Notes: generated by a model from the letters alone, not told the origin. A stretch of DNA of 64,000 nucleotides from Bacteriovoracaceae bacterium (GCA_013141065.1 JABFRR010000008.1:501464-565463); one strand, 5' to 3'; positions 1 through 9,577 are shown, counted from the stretch's first letter. Made by a program: numbers and translations.

Positions 1-1
1 G

Positions 2-1519
2 CTACTCTCTCAAGTTGTAGGTTTTGTTGGTTTAGATAATTCTGGACTTTCAGGCCTAGAATTTATGTTTGATAAAGAATTAAAAGGAACACCAGTCACA
101 TTAAAATATACTATCGATAATAAAGGTCGACCTATAAAATTTGAAAGTCATCAAGATGTTACTGCACAGGCCAAGGATATTTATTTAACAATAGATAAAG
201 ATATTCAGGGAATGGCAGAAAAATATTTAAAAGAAGCTGTTATAAAACACGATGCAGATAAGGGTGGAATTGGTGTTATTGATGTGGCTACGGGCGAGGT
301 CTTGGCTGTTGCCAACTATCCAACTTTTGATCCCAATGACGTAAGAGGATCTTCTCCGGATTCAAGAAAATTAAGTTTTGCGATTGAACCATTCGAACCT
401 GGCTCTACTTTTAAAATTTTTACTGCAGCATCGGCGATCGAACACAAGGTCACTAAGATCAACTCGACTTATTATGCAGAACAAGGACGAATGAAAGTTG
501 GTAGCCACTGGATTAATGAAGCAGAGGCGCATGAAAAATTTGAATGGATTTCTGTCGCAGACATCATAAAGTTTTCATCAAACGTAGGAACAACCAAAAT
601 TGCTTTTGATTTAACTTTTCCCAAATTAAAAGAAACACTGATAAGTTTAAACTTTGGAAACAAGACTGGAATTGAAGTTCCAGGTGAGTCGCGTGGAATT
701 TTTACAGAAGCGGATAACGTCACTCCACTTTCTTTGAGTAATATTAGTTTTGGCCAAGGTATTGCCACGACAGGAATTCAAATTATGTCAGCCTACGCTG
801 CAATTGCCAATGGTGGTGAATACATAAAACCCACATTAATAAAACGCGATCATAATTTGGTCACCGTCTCAGAACTCGAGCCTGAAAATGAAAATCAATT
901 AACAAAAAGAAAAAGAGTTTTTTCAGAAAGCACGGCCAATGATATGACAAGTGCTTTAATTGGTGCCGTTGAAAAAGGGACAGGAGGAAATGCTCAAATT
1001 CCGCATTTCCAAATTGCCGGTAAAACGGCTACAGCACAAAGAGTAGATAAAAATGGTGGTTACAAAGGATATGTTTCAGGTTTTGTTGGCTATCCAGTAA
1101 ATGTTGATAAGCGTTTTGTCATTGCGGTATATATTGATAACCCCAAGAAAGGTGGATATTACGGAGGGGTGGTAGCGGCTCCCGTGTTTAGAAATCTTGC
1201 AGAGTATATGCTCTATAAAAATAAAGATATAAGTAAAATTGCTGAACATGAAGATAATGATTACGACTTAAAAAAGGTAAAAAGTAATATTGATATTGTT
1301 CAGTTAAAAGAAGCTGGTACAAGATCCATTGTGCCCGGGCTTGTTCCTAATTTAATTGGATTAGACAAGGTCACGATCTCAAATATTGCAGCTAAGTTAA
1401 ATATGAGTGTAACTCATAAGGGGATGGGGGTTGTTTCAGAACAATATCCTCTGGCAGGTACTCCCATAACTGAAACGACTGTAGTCAGACTTGAATACTC
1501 ACCACCAACTTACGAATAA
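2..1519 (+). CDS. ftsI: Peptidoglycan transpeptidase FtsI (class B PBP), 5' end outside window
   Basis: The reading frame is open from base 2, so the gene starts before the window; the ATG at 65 is internal. This is the septal cross-linking enzyme of the divisome, which makes peptide cross-links in the periplasm. Numbering from the ATG at 65, the three penicillin-binding motifs are visible: STFK (114-117, catalytic serine), SSN (171-173) and KTA (320-322) in place of the usual KTG. A C-terminal PASTA-like domain (about residues 428-480) follows. The signal/transmembrane segment and most of the dimerisation domain are missing because of the window edge. It is followed 3 bp later by murE, the normal dcw order. 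Identity is secure; the assignment to FtsI rather than another class B PBP rests on this position. Confidence 0.93.
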   Translation, partial: LLSQVVGFVGLDNSGLSGLEFMFDKELKGTPVTLKYTIDNKGRPIKFESHQDVTAQAKDIYLTIDKDIQGMAEKYLKEAVIKHDADKGGIGVIDVATGEVLAVANYPTFDPNDVRGSSPDSRKLSFAIEPFEPGSTFKIFTAASAIEHKVTKINSTYYAEQGRMKVGSHWINEAEAHEKFEWISVADIIKFSSNVGTTKIAFDLTFPKLKETLISLNFGNKTGIEVPGESRGIFTEADNVTPLSLSNISFGQGIATTGIQIMSAYAAIANGGEYIKPTLIKRDHNLVTVSELEPENENQLTKRKRVFSESTANDMTSALIGAVEKGTGGNAQIPHFQIAGKTATAQRVDKNGGYKGYVSGFVGYPVNVDKRFVIAVYIDNPKKGGYYGGVVAAPVFRNLAEYMLYKNKDISKIAEHEDNDYDLKKVKSNIDIVQLKEAGTRSIVPGLVPNLIGLDKVTISNIAAKLNMSVTHKGMGVVSEQYPLAGTPITETTVVRLEYSPPTYE

Positions 1520-1522
1520 AAT

Positions 1523-1783
1523 ATGAAAATTAAAGAAATTCTCAATCTCATTAACAATGAAGTCATCTCAAGAAACAATATACTTAATGTTGATAATGAA
1601 ATTAATAACATTACAACCAATCTTCAAACCACAAATGAAAGTGACTTAGTATTTTATAAAATTAAAAACACTCCCCAATCCATTGAAGCTTTTCAAGAAA
1701 GATTAAATAAAAGCTCACCTGGATTAATCATAATAAACAGAGGAATGGAATCTGTTATAAAAATGACAATTGTCTTTTTATAG
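1523..1783 (+). CDS. murE: MurE N-terminal fragment (upstream of a frameshift)
   Basis: This 86-aa ORF starts 3 bp after ftsI and ends in TAG at 1781-1783. Residues 1 to about 74 look like the UDP-MurNAc-dipeptide-binding N-terminal domain of a MurE ligase, ending in the strand IIINRG. After about base 1740 this frame gives an unrelated tail, while the frame used by the downstream MurE ORF reads through without a stop into its P-loop. Adding one A at the GGAAT near 1743-1747 joins the two frames as INRG-NGICYKND. I therefore read it as the 5' part of one murE gene broken by a one-base deletion, either real or a sequencing error. Confidence 0.7.
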   Translation: MKIKEILNLINNEVISRNNILNVDNEINNITTNLQTTNESDLVFYKIKNTPQSIEAFQERLNKSSPGLIIINRGMESVIKMTIVFL

Positions 1784-1848
1784 ACTCTGAAAGTTTTCTA
1801 AAAGTTCAAAAGATATTATTAGATGAATTATATCCAAATAAAAATAAG

Positions 1849-2931
1849 ATGAAAATTGTTGGGGTCACTGGAACTAACGGGAAGACCACTACGGTCAATT
1901 TAGCGATGCAGATTAGTTCGATGCTTGGTCACCCTGCAATATCTGTGGGAACAATTGGAGTCCAAGATGCAAACGGAGAATTGGTTAAAGACTTAGAATC
2001 CACGACACCGTCTTACGTTGAAATGAGAAAGATAATTAATTCATACCAAGATAAATATCAAGCTTGTTTTGTAGAAGTAAGTTCACATGCACTTGATCAA
2101 AATCGCTTGTTCGACATAAACCTCGATAGTGCAGCATGGACAAGTTTTTCTCAAGATCATCTTGATTATCATAAATCAATGGACGAATATTTTGAAGCCA
2201 AGTTACTTATTGAAAGAAAATTTCTTAAGCCCAATAAAACGTTGATTGTCCCCGTCCTTGAATCAACACTCTTTGATACGATTTTAAAGAAGCATCCAAA
2301 TGCAAGACTTAAAAAAGCTAGATCACTAGAAGAACTTAACATTAAAAATCTGCCATTGTTTTATCGATCGACTTACAATCTAAGTAATGTTGAGTGTGCA
2401 ATTCAAATGAACTGCGATCTTTGGGGTGAAGATAAAATTTCAGTAATTGATCTTACAAAAATTAAAACCCCTATGGGCAGATTTTCAGTCATTGAATTGA
2501 TGAACAACTCTATGGCCATTATAGATTATGCACATACACCAGACGCTCTAATTAATATTGGTGCGGCAATTAAAAACGCATTCCCTAGTCATAAAATTAC
2601 TGTCGTTTTTGGATGCGGTGGAAATAGAGATAAAACCAAAAGACCACTTATGGCAAAAGCAGTAGAGAGCTTTGCCTCTAAAGTTGTTGTAACATCTGAT
2701 AATCCACGTGATGAAGCGCCAGAAGATATAATTATTGATATTATAAATGGTTTTACAAATAGTTATGAAGCGGTAGTTGATAGAAAAAAAGCAATCAATT
2801 ACGCTTTAGAGTCTATGGAATCAAATGAAATTGTTCTCATCGCCGGAAAAGGTCATGAGGAATATCAGGAAATTAAGGGAGTCAAACACCCATTTAGTGA
2901 TTTTTTAATTGTTAAAGATTTTAATAAATAG
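1849..2931 (+). CDS. murE: UDP-MurNAc-tripeptide synthetase MurE, main part
   Basis: This carries the ATPase and C-terminal domains of the cytoplasmic ligase that adds meso-diaminopimelate to UDP-MurNAc-L-Ala-D-Glu. The P-loop GTNGKTTT lies only a few residues from the ATG, so the usual N-terminal domain of about 100 residues is missing from this ORF. The DNPR motif at residues 284-287 is the known signature of the meso-DAP-specific enzymes, as opposed to the lysine-adding ones. The frame is open upstream of 1849 back to about 1741 with MurE-like sequence, which supports a frameshifted single gene starting at 1523. The ATG at 1849 has no clear ribosome binding site. murF follows after 9 bp. 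Confidence 0.88.
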   Translation: MKIVGVTGTNGKTTTVNLAMQISSMLGHPAISVGTIGVQDANGELVKDLESTTPSYVEMRKIINSYQDKYQACFVEVSSHALDQNRLFDINLDSAAWTSFSQDHLDYHKSMDEYFEAKLLIERKFLKPNKTLIVPVLESTLFDTILKKHPNARLKKARSLEELNIKNLPLFYRSTYNLSNVECAIQMNCDLWGEDKISVIDLTKIKTPMGRFSVIELMNNSMAIIDYAHTPDALINIGAAIKNAFPSHKITVVFGCGGNRDKTKRPLMAKAVESFASKVVVTSDNPRDEAPEDIIIDIINGFTNSYEAVVDRKKAINYALESMESNEIVLIAGKGHEEYQEIKGVKHPFSDFLIVKDFNK

Positions 2932-2940
2932 GCTAAACAT

Positions 2941-4344
2941 ATGGTCTCTTCAAAGTTAATTCAAAAATGTAAAACAATAGACTTTATTGGAAATCAAAAA
3001 AGACTTTTCAAAAAAGAGTTTGATTTAAAAATTAATACAGACTCTCGTTCCTTTAAATCAGGTGAAACTTTTATTGCCCTAGTGGGAGAGAGTTTTGATG
3101 GTTTTAGCTATCTAGAACAAGTTTTAGATAAAGAAGCATCTGTAGTTGTTTTTAACTCTTCTCTCGAAAGAGAAGGCTTAGTAAATGCTCTTGAGGTATT
3201 TTATCCCAACACAGTATTTATAGGTGTGAGAGATACACTTCTTTTTATCCAAGAGTTGGCCAGATTACATATCCAAGCATGGAAGAAAATGGGGCTTAAT
3301 AAAAAAGTTATTGGAGTTACGGGCTCTAATGGAAAAACCACCCATAAAGAAATGATTTTCTATTTATTAAATTCAATTATGCCCAACAAGGTGTTGGCAA
3401 CAATTGGAAATTTAAATAATCATATTGGAGTCCCTCTCACAATCTTTAGACTAACCAAAAAAGAAGACATTGCAATAATTGAAATGGGAATGAATCATGC
3501 AGGAGAAATTAAATCTCTTTGCGATATTGCTTTTCCCGAGCATGGCATGATTACAAACATAGGTGCAGCACATATTGAATTTCTTAAATCGATGGAAAAT
3601 ATATTTAATGAAAAAGCGAGTCTTTATAGATCAGTTGTAAAAAACAAAAAAGGACAAGGTACTTTTGTCGTAAATTATGATGATTCGTATTTGGCGAAAC
3701 TGAAAAAAAGTAAAGGGCTTGTGACCTATGGTGAAAATGGCGGAGACGTAAAAGTCACAATTAAAAATCAAGAGATTACTTTTACACACCAAAAAACAAG
3801 TCACATCATTTCAAATAAAAATATTCAGGAACACCATAATTTAAAAAACCTAGTTGGAACTGTAATTTTTTGTATGAACATGTTTCCCAAAAAAGTGAAG
3901 CAAATAGTTCAAGCAGCCTCAAACTATGAGCAACCTTCAATGAATAGGTCGCAATGGGTTGAAAATATTTTTCTTGATGCTTACAATGCAAACCCCAGCT
4001 CAATGAAAGTCTCAATCGACTCATTTGTTGAAATCATGCAATCAAAGAAAGTTAACCTTAGTGAATGCTATTTTGTTTTGGGTGACATGAATGAATTAGG
4101 TGATTTTTCACGTGAAATGCATTTTCAAATTGCCTCACATGCAAAAACGATTGGTATTAAAAACATCACATTTATCGGTCGCTTTAAAGAATATTATCTT
4201 GAAGGTTTTTCAAATCCCACAAGTAGTTACTTGACTAAAAACGAATTTTTAGATGAATGGAAAGAGGCTCGTAAAAAATATAAGTACATTTTTATAAAAG
4301 CGAGTCGCTCTTTACAACTAGAAACCCTAATGACTATACTTTAA
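2941..4344 (+). CDS. murF: UDP-MurNAc-tripeptide:D-Ala-D-Ala ligase MurF
   Basis: MurF adds D-Ala-D-Ala to UDP-MurNAc-tripeptide in the cytoplasm, the last soluble step before MraY. The 467-aa length is normal. The N-terminal domain contains the INTDSRSFKSGETFIAL segment typical of MurE/MurF substrate binding. The P-loop GSNGKTT is at residues 128-134 and the central domain has the EMGMNHAGEI segment typical of MurF. The C-terminal domain contains DAYNANPSSM, the conserved MurF motif. The gene is 9 bp after murE and 33 bp before mraY. The ribosome binding site is weak, as expected for a tightly spaced operon gene. Confidence 0.96.
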   Translation: MVSSKLIQKCKTIDFIGNQKRLFKKEFDLKINTDSRSFKSGETFIALVGESFDGFSYLEQVLDKEASVVVFNSSLEREGLVNALEVFYPNTVFIGVRDTLLFIQELARLHIQAWKKMGLNKKVIGVTGSNGKTTHKEMIFYLLNSIMPNKVLATIGNLNNHIGVPLTIFRLTKKEDIAIIEMGMNHAGEIKSLCDIAFPEHGMITNIGAAHIEFLKSMENIFNEKASLYRSVVKNKKGQGTFVVNYDDSYLAKLKKSKGLVTYGENGGDVKVTIKNQEITFTHQKTSHIISNKNIQEHHNLKNLVGTVIFCMNMFPKKVKQIVQAASNYEQPSMNRSQWVENIFLDAYNANPSSMKVSIDSFVEIMQSKKVNLSECYFVLGDMNELGDFSREMHFQIASHAKTIGIKNITFIGRFKEYYLEGFSNPTSSYLTKNEFLDEWKEARKKYKYIFIKASRSLQLETLMTIL

Positions 4345-4377
4345 TATTGACTGAATTCTATTCAAAGGACTATGCGG

Positions 4378-5445
4378 ATGCTTTATCATTTGCTTTACCC
4401 ACAACATCACCTCTTTAACATTTTTAAGTACATTACCTTTAGGACCGTTGTTGCTTTTTTACTAGCGACAATTATTTCTGTTATATGGGGTAAATACTTC
4501 ATCAACTTCATGAAGAGAAAACAATTCGGCCAAATTATTCGAGAAGACGGCCCAGAGTCACACTTCAAAAAGCGAGGAACACCAACAATGGGAGGTGTCT
4601 TTATGCTGGGCAGTTTATTTGTAACGACACTTATTTGTGGAAACTTTTTTTCGCTTCCGCTCCAAATTACCTTAGGAGTCACATTTTCATATTTTATTCT
4701 CGGATTTTATGACGACTATCTGAAGGTTTTAAAAAAAGATACTAAGGGCGTATCTGCTAAAGGAAAACTCTTATGGCAATTTGCCACAGCAGGCTTAGCG
4801 ATGTATTTCATGGTGAGTCAAAATGTAATTAGCACAGATATCTATTTTCCATTCTTTAAGTCACCGTTAATTGATATTGGTTATTGGTATATTCTCTTTG
4901 GATCAATTGTCATTGTTGGTTTTAGTAACGCAGTAAATCTGACAGATGGATTAGATGGTTTGGCCATTGGCCCAATTATTATTAGTGCAGCCACTTTAGG
5001 TCTTTTAACTTACGTCACAGGTCACAAAGAATTTTCTCAATACTTGTACATTCCTTACTTCGAAGGCATGGGTGAATTGACTGTCTTAACTGCGTCTATT
5101 ATTGGTGCAGGAATCGGCTTTTTGTGGTATAACTCGTACCCAGCTCAGATTTTTATGGGTGATGTTGGTTCTCTGTCTTTAGGGGGAACACTCGGAACAA
5201 TTGCAGTGCTAGCGAAATCAGAATTTCTTTTTGTCGTAATTGGCGGAATTTTTGTAATCGAAGCTCTTTCAGTTATTATCCAAGTGGCTTCTTTTAAAAC
5301 CCGCGGTGTGCGAGTTTTTAAAATGGCACCTATCCATCATCACTTTGAAAAACTTGGTTGGCCAGAAACAAAAGTTACTGTACGTTTCTGGATTATAAGT
5401 TTGTGCTTAGCTATTTTGGCACTCTCAACACTTAAAACCAGATAG
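4378..5445 (+). CDS. mraY: Phospho-MurNAc-pentapeptide transferase MraY
   Basis: This integral membrane enzyme transfers phospho-MurNAc-pentapeptide to undecaprenyl phosphate, making lipid I. The family motifs are present: FYDDYLK, NLTDGLDGLA and FMGDVGSL carry the catalytic aspartates, and MAPIHHHFE is the MraY histidine motif. About ten hydrophobic segments are visible. An ATG at 4372 is also in frame, but it lies only about 3 bases from the AAAGG at 4364-4368. The ATG at 4378 is better spaced and gives the usual MLYHLLYP start, so I chose it. murD follows after 29 bp. Confidence 0.96.
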   Translation: MLYHLLYPQHHLFNIFKYITFRTVVAFLLATIISVIWGKYFINFMKRKQFGQIIREDGPESHFKKRGTPTMGGVFMLGSLFVTTLICGNFFSLPLQITLGVTFSYFILGFYDDYLKVLKKDTKGVSAKGKLLWQFATAGLAMYFMVSQNVISTDIYFPFFKSPLIDIGYWYILFGSIVIVGFSNAVNLTDGLDGLAIGPIIISAATLGLLTYVTGHKEFSQYLYIPYFEGMGELTVLTASIIGAGIGFLWYNSYPAQIFMGDVGSLSLGGTLGTIAVLAKSEFLFVVIGGIFVIEALSVIIQVASFKTRGVRVFKMAPIHHHFEKLGWPETKVTVRFWIISLCLAILALSTLKTR

Positions 5446-5474
5446 TGTTGTGTATATGAAGAGGAAGTATTTAG

Positions 5475-6863
5475 ATGGAAATGGAAAGATTTAAAGGTAA
5501 GAGAATTCTTATCGTTGGTATTGGCAAGACGGGTTTTTCACTTATTAACTTTTTCACAAAGCTTGAGTGCGATATCAGAGTCACAGATATTAAACCGATC
5601 TTCGATCTTAATAAATCCGTTAAAAAAATAAAGAAAATCGAGCCTGCTCTAGAAATGACTTTCGGTGAACACAAAGACGAAGATTTTTTAGAAGCTGATG
5701 TTATTGTTTATTCTGCAGCTGTAAATCCACAACTGCCTCAATTAGAACTGGCCCGTAAAAGCGGAAAAGAAGTTTACAGTGATTTTGCACTTGCTTACAA
5801 ACTTTGTAAGAAACCTATTATTGCAGTTTGTGGATCATTTGGTCGAACAACAATCGCAGCGATGATTGGATACACTCTCAAGGTAGATGGAAAAAATGTT
5901 TTTGTTGGTGGAACGAGCGAAATGCCACTCATTGAATATTGCCTTCTTCCAAACATGAGCGAAATTGACTTCGTAGTAGCAGAAGTTTCTGCAATTCAAA
6001 TGAAATCACTTCAAGACTTCCATCCTAAAATGGTGGTCTTTCCTAATATCGGCGAAAACTTTTCTAAAGCAAATTTTTCTTCAGTTAGTGAATACATTGA
6101 AACTAAACTTTCAATCATTAAAAAATTATCTCCAGAAGACACTCTTATCGCTAACTACGATACACTTGCTAATAATGCCATGTTTAGAAATGCTAATTGT
6201 CAGCTTTATTGGTATTCAAGAAGATCGTTTGTTTCTCTTGGTGTAATGAATGAAATTCAAGGAACCCACTTTCACGATAGAAGAATTCACTCAAACATAA
6301 ATTATCATTCAGAATTTAAAGTTTCTAAAATGAGAATCGTTGGTCAAGTTAACCGTGAAAACCTTATGGCAGCTGTTACGGCCTGTAAGGCTCTCGATGT
6401 TAGTGACACTGCAATTCAGACATGCATTGAAAAATTTCCAGGGATTCCCAACAGAATGGAATTTATCATGGAGAAAAACGGCGTATGTTTTTATAACGAC
6501 TCTAAAGCTGAAACTATGCCAGAGATGCTTTCAAGCTTAAAATCATTCAAAGAACCTGTTATCTTGATTGCGGGTGGAAAAGATAACGAAGACCTAAACT
6601 TCGATCCATTTGCCAAAGAAATGATTGCGAATGCTCGAGTTCTTGTTTTGGTGGGAGAATGCAAAGAACGCTTAAATAGAGCTTTGGGTGATCATAATCA
6701 AACGTATATCGTTGGATCATTTGAAGAATCAGTTCTTTTTGCTTATCAAAAATCAAGAACAGGTGACGTCATTTTATTATCTCCAGGAAATCCAGCGTCT
6801 GATTTTTTCCGCGACTATGAAGAACGTGGAAACTATTTTAAGAAATTGGTTTACCAACTTTAA
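5475..6863 (+). CDS. murD: UDP-MurNAc-L-alanine:D-glutamate ligase MurD, with variant P-loop
   Basis: MurD adds D-glutamate to UDP-MurNAc-L-Ala in the cytoplasm. The 462-aa length, the N-terminal Rossmann-like LIVGIGKTGFS segment and the C-terminal segment with LIAGGKD and LLSPGNPASDFF match the family, and the position between mraY and ftsW is canonical. The unusual point is the ATP-binding loop: residues 120-126 read GSFGRTT, with Arg124 (codon CGA at 5844-5846) where Mur ligases have the P-loop lysine. The rest of the protein looks intact with no stop or frameshift. The start at 5475 is preceded by GAGGAAG at good spacing. Confidence 0.93.
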   Translation: MEMERFKGKRILIVGIGKTGFSLINFFTKLECDIRVTDIKPIFDLNKSVKKIKKIEPALEMTFGEHKDEDFLEADVIVYSAAVNPQLPQLELARKSGKEVYSDFALAYKLCKKPIIAVCGSFGRTTIAAMIGYTLKVDGKNVFVGGTSEMPLIEYCLLPNMSEIDFVVAEVSAIQMKSLQDFHPKMVVFPNIGENFSKANFSSVSEYIETKLSIIKKLSPEDTLIANYDTLANNAMFRNANCQLYWYSRRSFVSLGVMNEIQGTHFHDRRIHSNINYHSEFKVSKMRIVGQVNRENLMAAVTACKALDVSDTAIQTCIEKFPGIPNRMEFIMEKNGVCFYNDSKAETMPEMLSSLKSFKEPVILIAGGKDNEDLNFDPFAKEMIANARVLVLVGECKERLNRALGDHNQTYIVGSFEESVLFAYQKSRTGDVILLSPGNPASDFFRDYEERGNYFKKLVYQL

Positions 6864-6945
6864 AAATTTAGCCGACCAAACTACTTCGGTACTACATAAT
6901 TTAGAATTTCCTTTAACAAAATCCAGAGTTTGTTAATATGGAGTA

Positions 6946-8112
6946 ATGAATGAAGAACTTTCCGAAGTAGATAGATTAATTAAGTCATTTCTCACAACAT
7001 TGGCGATAATTATCACCATTGGCCTTATTATGGTTTGGTCTTCAAGCTATATTTTGGCCAATGAAAATTTCGGGACACCATACCATTATATAATCAGGCA
7101 ACTCGTTAACTTATTTCTCGCAATAGTCATTGCCTATACCGTCTCTAAAACAAAATACACTTTCTGGCTTAAATATGGATACATCATTAATATTTTAGCT
7201 TCAGTAGTCGTGGCCTTAACTATCGTAAAGGGTATTGGCTCATCTGCTAAAGGTGCGAGTCGTTGGCTCAGCTTCGGAGGCTTTAGTCTTCAGCCGGGAG
7301 AAATTGTAAAATTCACTGTCATTTTGTCTGCCCTAACTTTCTTTGAGAATTGGAACAAGATGGACAACAAAGAAAGACTCAAACACGGTGGAACTTTATT
7401 TCTCCCCTTAGTTCTTCTCATTAAGCAACCTGACTTTGGAACATTTTTTATCTGTTTTGTGGTTATATCATTTGTCTGCTTTATGAGTTCATTTCCGAGA
7501 AAATATTTTTACTACTCACTCATGGGTGGAGGACTCGCAGGAGTTTTTGTTTTATTTTCCCAAGCCTACAGAGTGAAGAGACTTCTCACCTACTTGGATC
7601 CTTGGAAAAATCCTCAAGGTTCAGGTTTCCAAATTATTCAATCCTACATGGCGTTTGCAAATGGATCGGCCATTGGCCAGGGTTTAGGTAACAGTAATGA
7701 AAAACTCTTTTATTTACCTGAAGCCCATAATGATTTTATTTTTTCAGTTCTCGGGGAAGAATTGGGATTTATGGGAGTTTTTATTCTCATCTCGCTTTTC
7801 ATCGCTTTCATTTATTTCGGTTTTAAATTGGCACTTCAAGTTAGAGAGAGAATTGGCATTATACTAGCAGCCTCAGTTGTTTTTGTTTTAGGATTACAAG
7901 CACTTTTGAATATGAGCGTTGTATTAGGTCTTCTTCCCACAAAGGGACTTAATTTACCTTTTGTAAGTTATGGTGGATCTTCACTTTTATGTAATTTTTT
8001 TGGTATAGGTTTACTACTTTCTGTTATAAAAGCACATCGTGATCAAATCGCGAATAATGTAGATTTTGTACCAAAGAAAAAATCAGAAAATGATGAGCGA
8101 GTCTACGCCTAG
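6946..8112 (+). CDS. ftsW: Septal peptidoglycan glycosyltransferase FtsW
   Basis: This SEDS-family polytopic membrane protein polymerises lipid II during division together with FtsI. The 388-aa protein has about ten hydrophobic segments. Family motifs are RWLSFGGFSLQPGEIVKF (QPGE in place of the common QPSE), PEAHNDFIFSVLGEELGF (carrying the conserved aspartate) and LNLPFVSYGGSS near the C-terminus. The ATG at 6946 has only a closely spaced GGAG, so initiation may be weak. It follows murD after 82 bp. The next gene is murC, so the usual murG is missing here. Position argues for FtsW rather than RodA. Confidence 0.94.
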   Translation: MNEELSEVDRLIKSFLTTLAIIITIGLIMVWSSSYILANENFGTPYHYIIRQLVNLFLAIVIAYTVSKTKYTFWLKYGYIINILASVVVALTIVKGIGSSAKGASRWLSFGGFSLQPGEIVKFTVILSALTFFENWNKMDNKERLKHGGTLFLPLVLLIKQPDFGTFFICFVVISFVCFMSSFPRKYFYYSLMGGGLAGVFVLFSQAYRVKRLLTYLDPWKNPQGSGFQIIQSYMAFANGSAIGQGLGNSNEKLFYLPEAHNDFIFSVLGEELGFMGVFILISLFIAFIYFGFKLALQVRERIGIILAASVVFVLGLQALLNMSVVLGLLPTKGLNLPFVSYGGSSLLCNFFGIGLLLSVIKAHRDQIANNVDFVPKKKSENDERVYA

Positions 8113-8139
8113 GTCACCCATCACAATTAGGGAGTTTTT

Positions 8140-9528
8140 ATGTTCCGAAGTCATTCGGCTTTAAAGCCAAGATTAGTTAAAATTCATTTTGTTGGAATCG
8201 GTGGAATTGGAATGAGTGGTATTGCAGAAGTACTTCTCTCTCTTGGTTATAAAGTTTCAGGTTCGGATTCATCAGAGTCTGCCAACGTAAAAAAATTACG
8301 TGGCATGGGAGCTGAAGTCTACATAGGTCATAAAGCAGAAAATTTAAAGGACGTAACTGTCGTTGTTCATACTTCTGCAGTAAATTATACAAATCCAGAA
8401 ATGGCACGGGCCAAAGCTGAAAGTATTCCAGTTATTAGGCGAGCAGAAATGCTGGCAGAGTTAATGCGATTAAAATATGGTTTGGCCGTTGCAGGAACAC
8501 ATGGAAAAACAACCACAACATCATTTCTAGCTACAATTTTACAAGAATGTGAACTTGATCCAACTTATATCATTGGTGGCATTGTAAAAAATCTCGATGG
8601 ACATGCAAAAGTTGGCCAGAGTGATTATTTAGTCGCAGAGGCAGATGAATCTGATGGATCATTTTTATTGTTAACTCCAGTTATGTCAGTCATCACCAAT
8701 ATAGATCATGATCATATGGACCATTATGGGACTGAAGAAAACCTATTCAAATCATTTGTGGAATTTGCCAATAAGGTTCCTTTTTATGGAGTAGTCGCAC
8801 TCAATATTCATGATGAAAAATTAATGTTGCTAAAATCCGAAATGAAGAGGCCATCAGTTACTTTTGGAATAGATTCAAATGCTGACTTTGATGCTCGCAA
8901 TATTGAATTTGGACATTTTGATACACATTTCGATCTTTATTATAAAGGTGAAAAGCAAGAGCGATTCAAAATTAACCTTCCAGGACGACACAATATTTTA
9001 AATAGTCTTGGGGCGACGGCTCTCGCATTTCATATGGGATTAACTTTCAAAGAAATAGCTAAATCAGTTTCAAAACTTGAAGGAGTGGGAAGACGCTTTC
9101 AGTTACTTAAAAAAGAAGGATCATTTGAAGTTGTGGATGACTATGGCCACCACCCGACTGAAATTGCTTCAACTCTAAAAATTGTGAAAGACACGAGACC
9201 TGACTTCAAAAAAATTGCTATTTTTGAACCGCATCGATTTACAAGAACTAGAGACTGCTGGGATCAATTTCTTCATTGCTTCAATGATGCAGATGAGCTT
9301 TATTTGCTACCGATTTATGCAGCAAGTGAGCAAGCAATAGATGGAATTTCAACTGATCGATTGATTGAAGACATTAATCGATTGCATCCAGGATTTGCTA
9401 AAAAAATTAATCAAATTGATGATTTAGTATCTGTCATAGAGTCTCATAAAGCAGACAAGACTATTGTTATAACACTTGGTGCGGGATCGATTGGAAAGAC
9501 GGTTCGAAAGTGGGCCGGGGTTGAATAA
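8140..9528 (+). CDS. murC: UDP-N-acetylmuramate:L-alanine ligase MurC
   Basis: MurC adds L-alanine to UDP-MurNAc, the first amino-acid step of the stem peptide. The 462-aa length is typical. The N-terminus has the HFVGIGGIGMSGIAEVL nucleotide-sugar-binding segment. The P-loop GTHGKTT (residues 119-125) is the MurC version, with histidine in place of the asparagine found in MurE/F. Further motifs include EADESDGSF and DDYGHHPTEI, both hallmarks of MurC. AGGGAG precedes the ATG at good spacing. It lies between ftsW and murB. Confidence 0.97.
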   Translation: MFRSHSALKPRLVKIHFVGIGGIGMSGIAEVLLSLGYKVSGSDSSESANVKKLRGMGAEVYIGHKAENLKDVTVVVHTSAVNYTNPEMARAKAESIPVIRRAEMLAELMRLKYGLAVAGTHGKTTTTSFLATILQECELDPTYIIGGIVKNLDGHAKVGQSDYLVAEADESDGSFLLLTPVMSVITNIDHDHMDHYGTEENLFKSFVEFANKVPFYGVVALNIHDEKLMLLKSEMKRPSVTFGIDSNADFDARNIEFGHFDTHFDLYYKGEKQERFKINLPGRHNILNSLGATALAFHMGLTFKEIAKSVSKLEGVGRRFQLLKKEGSFEVVDDYGHHPTEIASTLKIVKDTRPDFKKIAIFEPHRFTRTRDCWDQFLHCFNDADELYLLPIYAASEQAIDGISTDRLIEDINRLHPGFAKKINQIDDLVSVIESHKADKTIVITLGAGSIGKTVRKWAGVE

Positions 9529-9577
9529 AATTTCAGCGCTGGTTTTAAAAGTAGATAAATAGAAGTAGCATTAAGAA

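Noticed and set aside
1749-1790. Programmed -1 frameshift at C-TTT-TTA in murE
   Set aside because: The downstream frame already reads like MurE from about 1741, well before this site, so a one-base loss near 1743-1747 explains the data better.
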